NCBI RefSeq assembly: GCF_005217605.1 | Contig: NZ_SZPX01000009.1 | Location: 1-64,000, forward strand | Source of the DNA: Sulfurimonas crateris | GTDB lineage: Bacteria; Campylobacterota; Campylobacteria; Campylobacterales; Sulfurimonadaceae | Direction: 5' to 3' | Length of the DNA: 64,000 nucleotides | In this document: positions 27,981-37,045 of the stretch, piece by piece | How positions within the stretch are numbered: the stretch's first letter is position 1 | Layout of the letters: every line of letters begins with the position of its first letter | Program-made: the position numbers and the translations under genes | The notes under the pieces: generated by a model | Told to the model about the DNA's origin: nothing | The model's database searches: none | The model's input: the letters and a program-made list of their open reading frames with translations, nothing else

Positions 27981-28641
27981 ACACCTTTTGCATTTTTACT
28001 CTCAGATCCTTTAGCCAGTTCTCATCACTTTTGTCTGCCACAAACGACTCCATATATATCGCTTTTATACGCCCCGGTCTATAGTAGAAATTTTTTACAT
28101 TATAGTATTTTGATGTCTGCATTAAAACCACGGGCTGAACACGAAGTTTGTAAGTGTCTGCTACAATTTTTGCTCCCGCTTTAAATGGCAGCATTGTATC
28201 TTTTGTAGAGCGTGTTCCCTCAGGAAACATTGTTATAAGCCTGTTCGTCTTAAGAACGCGCTTTGCATCTTTTAGAAGTTTTATAAGGGATGTTTTGCTC
28301 TCTCGCTCAACCGCTATATCTTGTGCCATTCTCATAATCAAACCAAAGAAAGGAAGATCAAAAAGCTCTTTTTTTGCGACCCATGCAATATCTCTTGATG
28401 TAATTGTCTCTATTACTACAATATCTAAATCACTTTGGTGATTTACTAAAAACATCTGAGCATCAGGATCCTCTTTGCCTTGAACTTCAACTGTGAAAAA
28501 TATGCCTATTCTAATAAGCCAGGCAGATAGTTTTCTGCTGTATGGCTTTGGCAGAATATGAAATGTAAGTATCAAAATAGTAAGAGAGGTGGCAATTACA
28601 ATAGTGGCAAAAAGCCAGTTAACGTGAGCAAATATCTTCAT
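27943..28641 (-). CDS. plsC: 1-acyl-sn-glycerol-3-phosphate acyltransferase
   Basis: Adds the second acyl chain to lysophosphatidic acid, making phosphatidic acid at the inner membrane. The 232-residue protein has an N-terminal membrane helix (about 8-28), the catalytic NHQSDLD box near 67 (a variant of NHxxxxD) and FPEGTRS near 140. Overlaps both neighbours, by 38 bases (crcB) and 23 bases (upstream gene). Confidence 0.95.
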   Translation of the reverse strand: MKIFAHVNWLFATIVIATSLTILILTFHILPKPYSRKLSAWLIRIGIFFTVEVQGKEDPDAQMFLVNHQSDLDIVVIETITSRDIAWVAKKELFDLPFFGLIMRMAQDIAVERESKTSLIKLLKDAKRVLKTNRLITMFPEGTRSTKDTMLPFKAGAKIVADTYKLRVQPVVLMQTSKYYNVKNFYYRPGRIKAIYMESFVADKSDENWLKDLRVKMQKVYDDELANNPSHR

Positions 28642-29764
28642 TTCTTATCCAACCTACCTTTTCTTTATCAAGACGTACTTTTATCCAGCCATCCACTTCA
28701 TTCTCTTTTTGAAGATGGTACTCCTCTTTGGCGGTCTCAAATATCGTTCCGTTATAAAGAGGAAGCAGATAGATGTTTGACCCCTCTTTTAAACACACCT
28801 CTTTTGAGGGAAGACCAACGTATGCTATATATGCCAGAGGCAAAATAATAAAAACAAGATATATATACTTTTTTCTCCACAGTATCACAAAAAAAGCAAC
28901 TACTGCCACAGCTCCGGCTATCGCCATCTTGAGCATCTCACGAGATTGATCTTTTGGCTTTAGATCGCTTTGCGTTGCAACGCTGTCATCATCAACCACG
29001 ATAGGTATATAGATGGGAATAAATCTGTTCTTCTGTAGATTGAAGTATGAAAATGAGAGGTTTTCCATATTTTTGTCAATTACAGCGTAGTATGTAATTT
29101 TTGAGTCAAAATAGGACTCTGTAATAGACTCTACTCCCTGTTTGTAGGCACTGTTCAAATGAAGAGCGGCTATATCGCAGTTTGTAGCGGTTGCAACAAA
29201 CACGACGATATTATGCATATTGTCATAGCTTGTTGTCTTATACTCTAGAATCTCAAAAGAGGTTGCTACTATATTGGAGAAATCTTTTTTAGGATTTAGA
29301 GAAACAACATTCAAGTCTTGACCAAGAAGAGTGGTGCTTCTGTATATCTCGTCATTGTTACCTATAAGGGTTGCGGTAAAATCAGGAAGTCTGATGCTCT
29401 GTGAAGTAGCTAAAAAGTGAAAAGTCTCATAGAAGTATCTGGAATCTTTTTCTCTGCTTGGATAATCGCTTAAAAGCTTTACTCCCTCGGCATTAGAGAG
29501 TGTGTAGGAGATATCCATAAAATCTTTAACCGTCGAGAGGCTCTTTATGGTAACGGTAAATATCTCTCCTTTTAGAACTCTTGAGGGAACTTTTTCATAG
29601 CTTAGGTATAAGACCTTTGGCAGGCTTTGAATCTCATCCTCGGTAATGAAAGTAGTTTGATTAATATTTTGTGTATCAGCATAGCTCTTGATATCTGAAC
29701 TCTGCGTTGCGTTTGCAAGCGAGATGCCAAAGATAAAAAAACATGCTAATAAAAAGAGTCTCAC
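28619..29764 (-). CDS. Exported membrane protein with beta-rich (BatD-like) region and C-terminal SH3-like domain
   Basis: A 381-residue protein of unknown role. Signal peptide at 1-19 (MRLFLLACFFIFGISLANA), a beta-rich periplasmic region (about 45-270) reminiscent of BatD or Ig-like repeats, two membrane helices (about 287-325) and a C-terminal segment ending DGWIKVRLDKEKVGWIRNEDI that looks like a bacterial SH3 domain. The C-terminus probably returns to the periplasm. GTG start overlaps purQ by four bases (GTGA). The position between purQ and plsC is kept in Campylobacter, but no function is known to me. Confidence 0.85.
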   Translation of the reverse strand: MRLFLLACFFIFGISLANATQSSDIKSYADTQNINQTTFITEDEIQSLPKVLYLSYEKVPSRVLKGEIFTVTIKSLSTVKDFMDISYTLSNAEGVKLLSDYPSREKDSRYFYETFHFLATSQSIRLPDFTATLIGNNDEIYRSTTLLGQDLNVVSLNPKKDFSNIVATSFEILEYKTTSYDNMHNIVVFVATATNCDIAALHLNSAYKQGVESITESYFDSKITYYAVIDKNMENLSFSYFNLQKNRFIPIYIPIVVDDDSVATQSDLKPKDQSREMLKMAIAGAVAVVAFFVILWRKKYIYLVFIILPLAYIAYVGLPSKEVCLKEGSNIYLLPLYNGTIFETAKEEYHLQKENEVDGWIKVRLDKEKVGWIRNEDICSR

Positions 29765-30435
29765 GCTTTTAAAAACCCTTGAAGCATCTTGACGCCGTCG
29801 CTGCTTCCAAGGAGGCTCTCCATAGCTCTCTCAGGGTGAGGCATAAGACCAAAAACGTTTTTCTCTTTATTGCAGATACCTGCGATAGAGTCTACGCTTC
29901 CGTTTGGATTCTTGTCATCTCCGGTTGCATCGCAATATTTTAGAAGAACCTGATTATTGTCGTATAGCTCTTTTAACCCATCTTCATCTATATAGTAGTT
30001 ACCGTCATGGTGAGCGATCGGGATATTTACGACATCACCGTTTTGAAGCTCTTCTAAAAATATATTATCGTTGCTGATAACTTTTAGATGATGGTGTTTT
30101 GATAGGAAGTGCAAACTTTCGTTTCTCTTAAGAGCACCCGGAAGAAGCCCAGCCTCCGTTAGAACCTGAAAACCGTTGCAGATGCCTAAAACTTTTCCGC
30201 CGTTTTTTGCATAAGTGCTAACAGCTTTCATAACAGGAGAGAATTTTGCAATAGCACCGCTTCTTAGATAATCTCCATAACTAAAACCGCCTGCAACTAC
30301 TAAGAGGTCCGTGTCTGATGGAACACTCTGCGACTTATGCCATAAGATCTCTGTTTTAGCGCCAAGTTTCTCAAAGGCATATTGTGTATCATATTCGCAG
30401 TTCGTGCCGGGAAACTGTAAAATAGTTACTTTCAT
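29761..30435 (-). CDS. purQ: Phosphoribosylformylglycinamidine synthase, glutaminase subunit
   Basis: Class I glutamine amidotransferase subunit that supplies ammonia for FGAM formation in purine synthesis. The 224-residue protein has FPGTNCEYDT near 8, GGFSYGDYLRSG near 50, the nucleophile elbow LGICNGFQ near 84 and the catalytic GLMPHPERA near 196. The stand-alone form works with PurS and a small PurL. Overlaps purS by four bases. purL lies elsewhere. Confidence 0.97.
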   Translation of the reverse strand: MKVTILQFPGTNCEYDTQYAFEKLGAKTEILWHKSQSVPSDTDLLVVAGGFSYGDYLRSGAIAKFSPVMKAVSTYAKNGGKVLGICNGFQVLTEAGLLPGALKRNESLHFLSKHHHLKVISNDNIFLEELQNGDVVNIPIAHHDGNYYIDEDGLKELYDNNQVLLKYCDATGDDKNPNGSVDSIAGICNKEKNVFGLMPHPERAMESLLGSSDGVKMLQGFLKA

Positions 30436-30677
30436 TTTACCAGCTCTATATTGTAATCTTCAATTACCGTATTTGCAAGAAGCTCTTCGCACATTTTTGT
30501 AACATCTGCCATCGCCTTTACTTCATCGCTCTCATCAAGCTTTAACACTATCTGCTTTCCTACGCGTACATCACTTACATTGTCAAAGTGCAGAGACTCC
30601 AGTGCGTGATGCACTGCTTTTCCTTGGGAATCTAAAACACCAGCTTTTAAAAATACGTTTACTATAACTTTCATCAT
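30432..30677 (-). CDS. purS: Phosphoribosylformylglycinamidine synthase subunit PurS
   Basis: Small bridging subunit of the three-part FGAM synthase (PurS, PurQ, PurL). The 81-residue protein has the fold signature VIVNVFLKAGVLDSQGKAVHHAL at its start and the VRVGKQIVLKL strand. It starts one base after purC and overlaps purQ by four bases (ATGA). Confidence 0.95.
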   Translation of the reverse strand: MMKVIVNVFLKAGVLDSQGKAVHHALESLHFDNVSDVRVGKQIVLKLDESDEVKAMADVTKMCEELLANTVIEDYNIELVK

Positions 30678-30678
30678 C

Positions 30679-31392
30679 TTATTTCCCCAAAATTCTGTTT
30701 AAAACTTGCTCATACGCAACTGTCAGTCCGCCTAGACCTTGACGGAATCTGTCTTTATCCATCTTCTCACCGCTTGTTATATCCCAAAAACGGCAGTTAT
30801 CAGGGCTTATCTCATCTATAAGGATGATATTTCCGCTGCTGTCTTTTCCAAACTCTAGTTTAAAGTCCACTAGATTAAGACCTTTTTCTGCAAAGTAAGG
30901 CTTAAGAATATCATTTATCTGTCTTGCCATACGGCGAAGTTTGTCAAGCTCGTCTTGAAAGTCAACTAAACCAAGGATTAGCGCATGCTGGTCATTTAGC
31001 TTAGGGTCACCCAAAGCGTCGTTTTTATAGTCGAACTCAACTAATGTAAACGGCAGAACAGTTCCGTCTTTGATGCCGAGATTACGGCTTAGACTACCTG
31101 TTGCGATATTGCGAACGATAACTTCTATAAGAATAACCTCTGTTCTTTTGTGAAGCATGTGATTCTCATCAAGCATCTTTACAAAGTGTGTCTGTATTCC
31201 CTCTGCCTCTAAAAGCTTGAAGAGTTCCGTAGAGATCTTGTTGTTAAGAGCACCTTTTCCAGCTTCGCTGGATTTTTTCTCTCCGTTAAACGCAGTCAAG
31301 TCATCTTTAAACTCTGAGATAAGAAGATTTTCATCATCAGTAGTAAACAATTTTTTTGCTTTTCCCTCGTAAAGCAGTTCTCTCTTTTGCAT
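30679..31392 (-). CDS. purC: Phosphoribosylaminoimidazole-succinocarboxamide synthase
   Basis: Joins aspartate to CAIR to form SAICAR in purine synthesis. The 237-residue protein has YEGKAKKLF near 8, [16 protein letters not shown] near 99, [11 protein letters not shown] near 178 and [12 protein letters not shown] near 196. Followed by purS and purQ, so this segment gives three purine enzymes from one transcript. Confidence 0.97.
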   Translation of the reverse strand: MQKRELLYEGKAKKLFTTDDENLLISEFKDDLTAFNGEKKSSEAGKGALNNKISTELFKLLEAEGIQTHFVKMLDENHMLHKRTEVILIEVIVRNIATGSLSRNLGIKDGTVLPFTLVEFDYKNDALGDPKLNDQHALILGLVDFQDELDKLRRMARQINDILKPYFAEKGLNLVDFKLEFGKDSSGNIILIDEISPDNCRFWDITSGEKMDKDRFRQGLGGLTVAYEQVLNRILGK

Positions 31393-31397
31393 CTTTA

Positions 31398-32714
31398 TTA
31401 TAGTCCTTTTGTAATGATTAATGCTTTTAAAATATCAACACCAACTTTTAGCTGCATGTCTTTGTTTATCATCTCATCAGTGATGATATATTTTGAGTCT
31501 TTTTGAGCCTCTTCCTCTTCCTTCTTACCCTCTACCTTTTCCAGTTCTTCTTCTAAATGTTTCTTTAAGTCAGCCTCTTTTATCGCAAATTCATTTTTGT
31601 TTACGGTAACTTCACCTGGAAATACCTCAATGTCCGGTTTTACACCAAGAGCTTGGATGGTTCTACCGCTTGGAAGATAGTATCTGGCAATTGTAAGCTT
31701 GATAGCCTCCTCTTCGGTTATAGGAAGAACAACCTGAACACTCCCTTTTCCAAAGGTGTTTTGACCAACAACTATAGCACGTTTGTGGTCCTGAAGAGAA
31801 CCGCTTACGATCTCGCTTGCACTTGCACTGCCGCCGTTAACAAGAACTATTAGCGGAACATCAGTTATAGTGTTTTTAGAACTGGCAGAGTATATCTCAT
31901 CGTCCGCTCTGTTTCTTCCCTTTTGTGAGACTATATCTCCCTCATCAACAAAAAGGTCAACAAGTCCGACCGCTTGATCAAGAAGTCCTCCGGGATTGTT
32001 TCTTAGATCCAGAACAATTCCTTTTGTTGTCGGCTTTCTCTTTTTTATAGCTTTTGTCACTTCGTCAACCACTTTTTTATCAAAGCTTGTTACGCGTACA
32101 TATTGGATATCGTTGCCGATAGATTTTGCATATACCGACTCTATGGTGATGATGCCTCTAACTATTTTAATGGTGAGCGGTTTATTCTCTCCCTCTCTTA
32201 CGATCATCAACTCGATCGGCGTGCCGACCTTGCCTCTCATAATGGTTACCGCTTCATCTATAGTCATGTTAAGAGTTGATTCATTGTTTATTTTTAATAT
32301 GATATCGCCGGCTTTTATTCCCGCTTTATCCGCTGGAGTGCCCTCTATAGGTGCTATTACCGTCAATGCACCGTCTCTGACACCTACGGTGATGCCAAGC
32401 CCGCCGAATTCACCGTTTGTTTGGACTTTTAAATTTTTATAATCTTTTTGGGTAAGGTAGTTTGAGTGTGCATCTAAGTTACTCATCATCCCCTCTAGCG
32501 CTTTGTCCATAAGCTCTTCGATTGTTACGTCATCTACATTATACTGCTCTACAATACTTATGACTTTTGTGAATTTTGCCAAGGACTCAAGTCTGGAAGC
32601 CTCTTTGCTCTCCTTGTTTTCATCCGTAGCGGCAAGAAGATTTGTGGAAAAGAGCATAGCTAACGCAACCGTTACAGAGACAAAACCAAGAGTAAGTAAC
32701 TTTTTGTTTTTCAT
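31398..32714 (-). CDS. ctpA: C-terminal processing peptidase (S41)
   Basis: Periplasmic serine protease that trims or degrades envelope proteins. From the ATG at 32714 the protein has 438 residues: signal peptide 1-28 ([14 protein letters not shown]), a PDZ domain (about 80-165, [16 protein letters not shown]) and the peptidase domain with Ser in [10 protein letters not shown] and Lys in FGKGSVQ. The frame extends to 32771, but the signal peptide and an AGGAAA site support 32714. First gene of the seven-gene minus-strand unit. Confidence 0.94.
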   Translation of the reverse strand: MKNKKLLTLGFVSVTVALAMLFSTNLLAATDENKESKEASRLESLAKFTKVISIVEQYNVDDVTIEELMDKALEGMMSNLDAHSNYLTQKDYKNLKVQTNGEFGGLGITVGVRDGALTVIAPIEGTPADKAGIKAGDIILKINNESTLNMTIDEAVTIMRGKVGTPIELMIVREGENKPLTIKIVRGIITIESVYAKSIGNDIQYVRVTSFDKKVVDEVTKAIKKRKPTTKGIVLDLRNNPGGLLDQAVGLVDLFVDEGDIVSQKGRNRADDEIYSASSKNTITDVPLIVLVNGGSASASEIVSGSLQDHKRAIVVGQNTFGKGSVQVVLPITEEEAIKLTIARYYLPSGRTIQALGVKPDIEVFPGEVTVNKNEFAIKEADLKKHLEEELEKVEGKKEEEEAQKDSKYIITDEMINKDMQLKVGVDILKALIITKGL

Positions 32715-32771
32715 TATTTTTCCTGTATTAATTAAAAAGGACATTATAGTAAAAAGCTGTTTAAATAACAA

Positions 32772-32855
32772 CTTGGGCTAAATTGATTTGCGGTAATTTT
32801 TATTTAAATTATTTTTAATATAATACGAAAATTTTAATTATCAAGGCATATATTT
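32772..32855 (+). promoter_or_regulatory. Promoter region for the hemerythrin gene
   Basis: TATAAT at 32819-32824 in a T-rich context lies about 32 bases before the hemerythrin start, followed by CAAGGCAT as a ribosome site. The region is shared with the divergent ctpA. Confidence 0.5.
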
Positions 32856-33299
32856 ATGAGCAGTATAAAAGAGTATTTATCGAGGGATCACGGTCGTTGC
32901 GACGAGCTGTTTGCAGCAATGGAAGATGCGGCGGCAAAGTCAATAGAGGGTGCAAAAGCAGCTTATGATGAGTTTGCAGGAGAGACTGAGAGACACTTTC
33001 AGATGGAAGAGCGCGTGATGTTCTTGGAGTTTGAACAAAAGACGGGGATGACACAAGGGCCGACTGCGATGATGAGACACGAGCATACGCAGATGAGAAA
33101 TCTCATCTCTGACATGGGCAAAGCTATTGAAGCCAAAGATAAAGATAAGTTTTTTGGAAGCAGTGAGACATTGATGATATTGATGCAGCAGCACAATATG
33201 AAAGAGGAGCAGATGCTCTATACCATGGCGCAGCAGCACTTAAGCGCAGAGTCTGAGCGCATTGTAGATATGATGCGCTCAATGATCGTAGAGCAGTAG
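32856..33299 (+). CDS. Hemerythrin HHE-domain protein
   Basis: A 147-residue four-helix protein with candidate di-iron ligands His12 (RDHGRCDELF), His47 and Glu51 (ERHFQMEE), His75 and His77 (MRHEHTQM), and His113 and Glu117 (QQHNMKEEQ). Such proteins bind oxygen, sense it or protect iron-sulfur and NO-sensitive targets. Eleven bases upstream of a polytopic membrane protein gene. No signal peptide, so cytoplasmic. Confidence 0.9.
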   Translation: MSSIKEYLSRDHGRCDELFAAMEDAAAKSIEGAKAAYDEFAGETERHFQMEERVMFLEFEQKTGMTQGPTAMMRHEHTQMRNLISDMGKAIEAKDKDKFFGSSETLMILMQQHNMKEEQMLYTMAQQHLSAESERIVDMMRSMIVEQ

Positions 33300-33310
33300 A
33301 AGATACAGAT

Positions 33311-34609
33311 TTGGATTTTAACGGACTCTCTGTAGATCAGGCACCTCCTATATGGGCACCTCTTAGATTTTTTCTGACGGCTCCTCTCTTTGGAGTTCTT
33401 GCCGGGGTACTAATGCTATTAAGCGATGCTAGTGCGCTTGAAAGTAGATCCTCATTAGAGGCGATCGCAATTACACACTCACTGACCATAGGCTTTTTGA
33501 GTTTTGTGATCTTTGGGGCGCTTACCCAGATGCTTCCGGTTTTGGCGGGAGTTAAAATTGCAAAAGTAAATCTTGTATCACTTGTATCATATCTATTTTT
33601 GCTTTTTGGAACTCTTTGTATGATCTTTGGATTGCTGCTGGATCTCTCTATGCTCATATTTGCAGCTTCTGCGCTGCTCGGCGGTGGATTTTTAATACTT
33701 ACAATCTCTATGCTCTTGGCTTTTAGAAGTGTTATAAATTTTACTCCAAGCATAAGAGCCATGATAACAGGCTTGGTTTTTGCACTCTTTATATCAGTGA
33801 TGGGTATGCATCTTTTAGCTTCTTACGGAAGCGGCAAATTTTTGCCCTCACATCTTCTGTTTGCAAATATTCACAGCGTCTGGGCAGTTTTCGGTTTTGC
33901 AGGAATTCTGATAATCGGGGTTGCTTTTCATATTTTGCCGATGTTTTACGTAGCGCCGAAATTCAAAAGGTTTTGTAAGCAGAGAGTTGTATGGATCATA
34001 AGCGCAGGACTTCTTTTGTGGCTATTTTTAAATCTTTTTCTTGAGTCCTATGCATTAGTCGCAAAGATATGGGTCGCTCTCTTTTTCTGGGCTTTTGCTA
34101 CAACGGTCTATATAAAACTAAATCAGCGTCGCCGCAAAGTCAGCGATATCACTATATGGTACTGGAGAAGTGCCTCCATTTTTATGACTTTTGGCATCTT
34201 TGCATGGGTTTTTAATGATTTTTTTGCCTCAGAGTATATTGTAGTGGTTTCGGTGATGATAGGAGGAGGGTTTATCATCTCCATAATGTCTGGCATGCTC
34301 TATAAAATAGTCCCTTTTTTGGTCTGGTTCCATCTGAACGCAAAAGGGTATATGAGCATTCCTACTATGAATGAGATGATAAGCAAAAAGCTCTCAATTG
34401 CTCAGTTTATACTATTTATTGTCTCTCTTATAGGCTTTATTGTCTCGTTTTTTGCGCCGGAACTCTTGGCTCTGTTTGCGTTTACATTTATTTTAAGCAT
34501 GTTAATATTAGAGTACAATATCGCAGTTGCAGTTTTGGTCTACTTAAAAACAATTAAGACAAAGCCCGACTTCGATATGAGCACATTTGCTATGAAAGTG
34601 GAAAGTTAA
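33311..34609 (+). CDS. Polytopic membrane protein paired with hemerythrin, NnrS/haem-copper-oxidase-like
   Basis: A 432-residue protein with about 12 predicted membrane helices. His residues fall in or near helices at ITHSLTIGF (near 55), MHLLASYG and ANIHSVW (near 165-188), AFHILPMF (near 203) and VWFHLNA (near 338), recalling the haem-ligand pattern of NnrS and haem-copper oxidase relatives. I cannot assign a family firmly. TTG start at 33311. The paired hemerythrin suggests an oxygen- or nitric-oxide-related role; this is inference. Confidence 0.65.
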   Translation: MDFNGLSVDQAPPIWAPLRFFLTAPLFGVLAGVLMLLSDASALESRSSLEAIAITHSLTIGFLSFVIFGALTQMLPVLAGVKIAKVNLVSLVSYLFLLFGTLCMIFGLLLDLSMLIFAASALLGGGFLILTISMLLAFRSVINFTPSIRAMITGLVFALFISVMGMHLLASYGSGKFLPSHLLFANIHSVWAVFGFAGILIIGVAFHILPMFYVAPKFKRFCKQRVVWIISAGLLLWLFLNLFLESYALVAKIWVALFFWAFATTVYIKLNQRRRKVSDITIWYWRSASIFMTFGIFAWVFNDFFASEYIVVVSVMIGGGFIISIMSGMLYKIVPFLVWFHLNAKGYMSIPTMNEMISKKLSIAQFILFIVSLIGFIVSFFAPELLALFAFTFILSMLILEYNIAVAVLVYLKTIKTKPDFDMSTFAMKVES

Positions 34610-34611
34610 AA

Positions 34612-35127
34612 GTGAAAAATATTATTTTAGTCGGGTTTATGGGTGTCGGCAAAGGCAGTGTCGCCCGCGAGGTTATTAAAATATCTGACTACATATCTAT
34701 AGATACGGATGATCTTATAGAGAGTATGGAGAACAGAAGCGTTAAGAAGATATTTGAACAGAGCGGTGAGACCTATTTTAGAGATCTTGAGAAGAGAGTC
34801 TCTTTATGGCTGCAAAACTCAGTAAGCAATACTCTTATATCAACCGGCGGCGGATTTTATAAGCAGGAGAATTTAAAAGATATAGGAATAGTTGTGTTTT
34901 TAAACTCTCCTTTTGATAAAATTCTAAAACGGATAAAAAGTCATCCAAACGCGCCTAAAAAACTTAAAAAAAGACCGCTTTTAAATGACTTGAAAAAGGC
35001 AAAAGAGCTCTATAAAGAGAGATTGCCTCAGTATATGGCCGTTGCGGATATTGTGATTGACGTAACAGACAAGAGCGCGTTAGAGTGCGCTAAAGAACTT
35101 CTAGAAAAGGTGAAAGAACATGCGTAG
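34612..35127 (+). CDS. aroK: Shikimate kinase
   Basis: Phosphorylates shikimate in the chorismate pathway. The 171-residue protein has IILVGFMGVGKGSVARE near residue 3 (P-loop GKGS rather than the usual GKST), IDTDD near 31, GETYFRDLE near 53, STGGG near 78 and a lid Arg in KKRPLLND. The Gly-Lys-Gly form is like adenylate kinase. GTG start two bases after the preceding stop. Overlaps the thioredoxin-fold gene by eight bases. Confidence 0.94.
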   Translation: MKNIILVGFMGVGKGSVAREVIKISDYISIDTDDLIESMENRSVKKIFEQSGETYFRDLEKRVSLWLQNSVSNTLISTGGGFYKQENLKDIGIVVFLNSPFDKILKRIKSHPNAPKKLKKRPLLNDLKKAKELYKERLPQYMAVADIVIDVTDKSALECAKELLEKVKEHA

Positions 35128-35542
35128 ATTGTTTATATTTTTGGTGCTTACAGCAGCGATGAATCTCTTTGCAGTGGAGATAAATTGGGCGAAAGATTAT
35201 CATGAGGGCATTGAGAATGCACAAAAAAGCGAAAAACCGATACTTTTTGTCTCATCAAGCCACGCATGTAAATATTGTGTAATACTTGATGAGACCACAT
35301 TTAGGGACGCAAGAGTAGTTGAGAGATTAAACAGAGGTTTTATTTCAGTGGTATCATACAGTGATGAGAGAGACTATCTGCCACAAGAGCTTTGGAGACC
35401 GGGAACTCCTGCTATCTGGTTTTTGATGCCAAGCGGTCAGCCGATGTATGAACCGCTAATGGGCGCTATGAACGCCGAGAATTTTCTAAAGGCACTCTCT
35501 ATTGTCGAAGAAGAGTTTAACAAGGAAAAGAACAAAAAATGA
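35120..35542 (+). CDS. Periplasmic thioredoxin-fold protein (CKYC)
   Basis: A 140-residue exported protein: signal peptide about 1-18 (RRLFIFLVLTAAMNLFA) and a thioredoxin-like domain with the redox motif CKYC near residue 51 (SSSHACKYCVIL) and a cis-Pro at GTPAIWFL near 95. Resembles SoxW/DsbD-C-type thiol-disulfide proteins. Placed between aroK and hisD with overlaps on both sides (8 and 4 bases), so its cotranscription probably reflects genome compaction. Confidence 0.85.
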   Translation: MRRLFIFLVLTAAMNLFAVEINWAKDYHEGIENAQKSEKPILFVSSSHACKYCVILDETTFRDARVVERLNRGFISVVSYSDERDYLPQELWRPGTPAIWFLMPSGQPMYEPLMGAMNAENFLKALSIVEEEFNKEKNKK

Positions 35543-36831
35543 TCTTTACAAATTCAAAAAGCAGCAGTTTTAAAGCGGAGTTCAGCGAGCTACTTGGGCG
35601 CGGTAAGATGGACATAGAGTCGGTTACTGTAATAGTCGGAAATATTATAAGCGAGATAAAAACAGATAAAGATGAGGCGCTTAAGAGACACATCGCAAAG
35701 TTTGACAAATGGACTCCGCTAAAAGATGAAGATCTTAAAATATCTACCGAGTCAATGAAAAAAGCGTATGACAATATTGACGAGAAGTTAAAAAGCTCTC
35801 TTCATCTGGCATACGATAGAATAAAAAGCTATCATGAAAAGCAGAAGCCTAAATCTTGGTTTGACACTGAAGCAAACGGTACTATTTTGGGTCAAAAAGT
35901 CACTCCCGTCGATAGTGCAGGTCTATATATTCCAGGTGGAAAAGCAGCATACCCATCTTCTCTTTTGATGAATGTGATCCCTGCTCAGGTCGCGGGAGTC
36001 GAAAATATAGTGGTCTGTACACCGACCCCTGATAATGAGCCAAATGAGCTTTTGCTTGCGGCATGTCATCTTTGCGGAGTAAGCGATGTTTATAAGGTAG
36101 GCGGAGCAAGCGCGATAGCGGCAATGGCATACGGAACGCAGAGCATACCTAGAGTAGATGTCATTACCGGACCGGGAAATATATTTGTTGCTACTGCAAA
36201 AAAGATGGTCTTTGGAGATGTAAATATAGATATGATCGCAGGACCTAGTGAGATAGGTATCTTGGCAGATGATAGCGCGAACGCCTCTCATATGGCAATC
36301 GATATGCTCTCTCAGGCAGAGCATGACGAGATGGCAAGCTCTATCTTGATAACTCCTTCGCAAAAGCTGGCAGATGAGGTAAAAGCAGAGCTTGAGAATT
36401 GGCTGTTGAAACTTCCTCGTCAAGAGATCGCTAGAAGGTCGATCGAAGAGAGAGGAGCGATAATAGTAACATCGGATATGGATGAGGCCGTAGAGCTTAT
36501 GAACCAGATCGCACCTGAGCATCTAGAAGTTGCTACAATGTCGCCTTTTGAGCTGCTTGGAGCTATAAAACATGCGGGAGCTATCTTCTTAGGGCACAAT
36601 ACTCCTGAAGCTATAGGTGATTATGTCGCAGGTCCAAATCATACTCTTCCGACAGGCGGAACTGCAAAGTTCTATTCTCCTCTTGGAGTTGAAAACTTTA
36701 TGAAAAAATCCTCTATTATCTCTTTTAGCAAATCTGCTATAAACGAGATAGGAGAAGAGTGCGCACTAATTGCAAATACGGAAGGGCTAACTGCACATGA
36801 ACTCTCCGTCAGGGTAAGGCTTAGTAACTAA
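35539..36831 (+). CDS. hisD: Histidinol dehydrogenase
   Basis: Oxidizes histidinol to histidine in two NAD-dependent steps. The 430-residue protein shows YIPGGKAAYPSSLLM near 133, GPGNIFVATAKKMVFG near 212, AGPSEIGILAD near 234, the zinc-site LSQAEHDE near 256, EHLE near 326 and HTLPTGG near 366. ATG overlaps the preceding stop (ATGA). Confidence 0.97.
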   Translation: MIFTNSKSSSFKAEFSELLGRGKMDIESVTVIVGNIISEIKTDKDEALKRHIAKFDKWTPLKDEDLKISTESMKKAYDNIDEKLKSSLHLAYDRIKSYHEKQKPKSWFDTEANGTILGQKVTPVDSAGLYIPGGKAAYPSSLLMNVIPAQVAGVENIVVCTPTPDNEPNELLLAACHLCGVSDVYKVGGASAIAAMAYGTQSIPRVDVITGPGNIFVATAKKMVFGDVNIDMIAGPSEIGILADDSANASHMAIDMLSQAEHDEMASSILITPSQKLADEVKAELENWLLKLPRQEIARRSIEERGAIIVTSDMDEAVELMNQIAPEHLEVATMSPFELLGAIKHAGAIFLGHNTPEAIGDYVAGPNHTLPTGGTAKFYSPLGVENFMKKSSIISFSKSAINEIGEECALIANTEGLTAHELSVRVRLSN

Positions 36832-37045
36832 AGCCGCACCTGCTTTTTTTTAATTTTCAAATCTTCCCAATTACAAATAATATTATAAAATTATCACATT
36901 TTTATAACTAGTTTAAGCTTTATAAAGGTAGTATACCCGTAGTAAGAAACCCATTCTTTCGTAAGATAAGGGATTCTTTTCGTAAAGATTAAGCATAGTT
37001 ATAAAACTAAATATTTGTCTGTCAAAAGGCTATTAAGGAGAATAT
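36832..37045 (+). promoter_or_regulatory. Control region of the molybdoenzyme operon with a tandem direct repeat
   Basis: This 214-base AT-rich stretch holds two direct repeats 20 bases apart: ATTCTTTCGTAAGA at 36953-36966 and ATTCTTTTCGTAAAGA at 36973-36988. Each is itself a short palindrome (TCTT/AAGA and TCTTT/AAAGA around TCGT). They lie about 55-95 bases upstream of the first gene. Same-face spacing of about two helical turns suggests a dimeric activator or repressor. A ribosome site AAGGAGA lies at 37035. Confidence 0.55.

Noticed and set aside
35923-36522. 199-residue minus-strand frame
   Set aside because: Lies opposite hisD and has an implausible composition (rich in Cys, His, Tyr and Arg).
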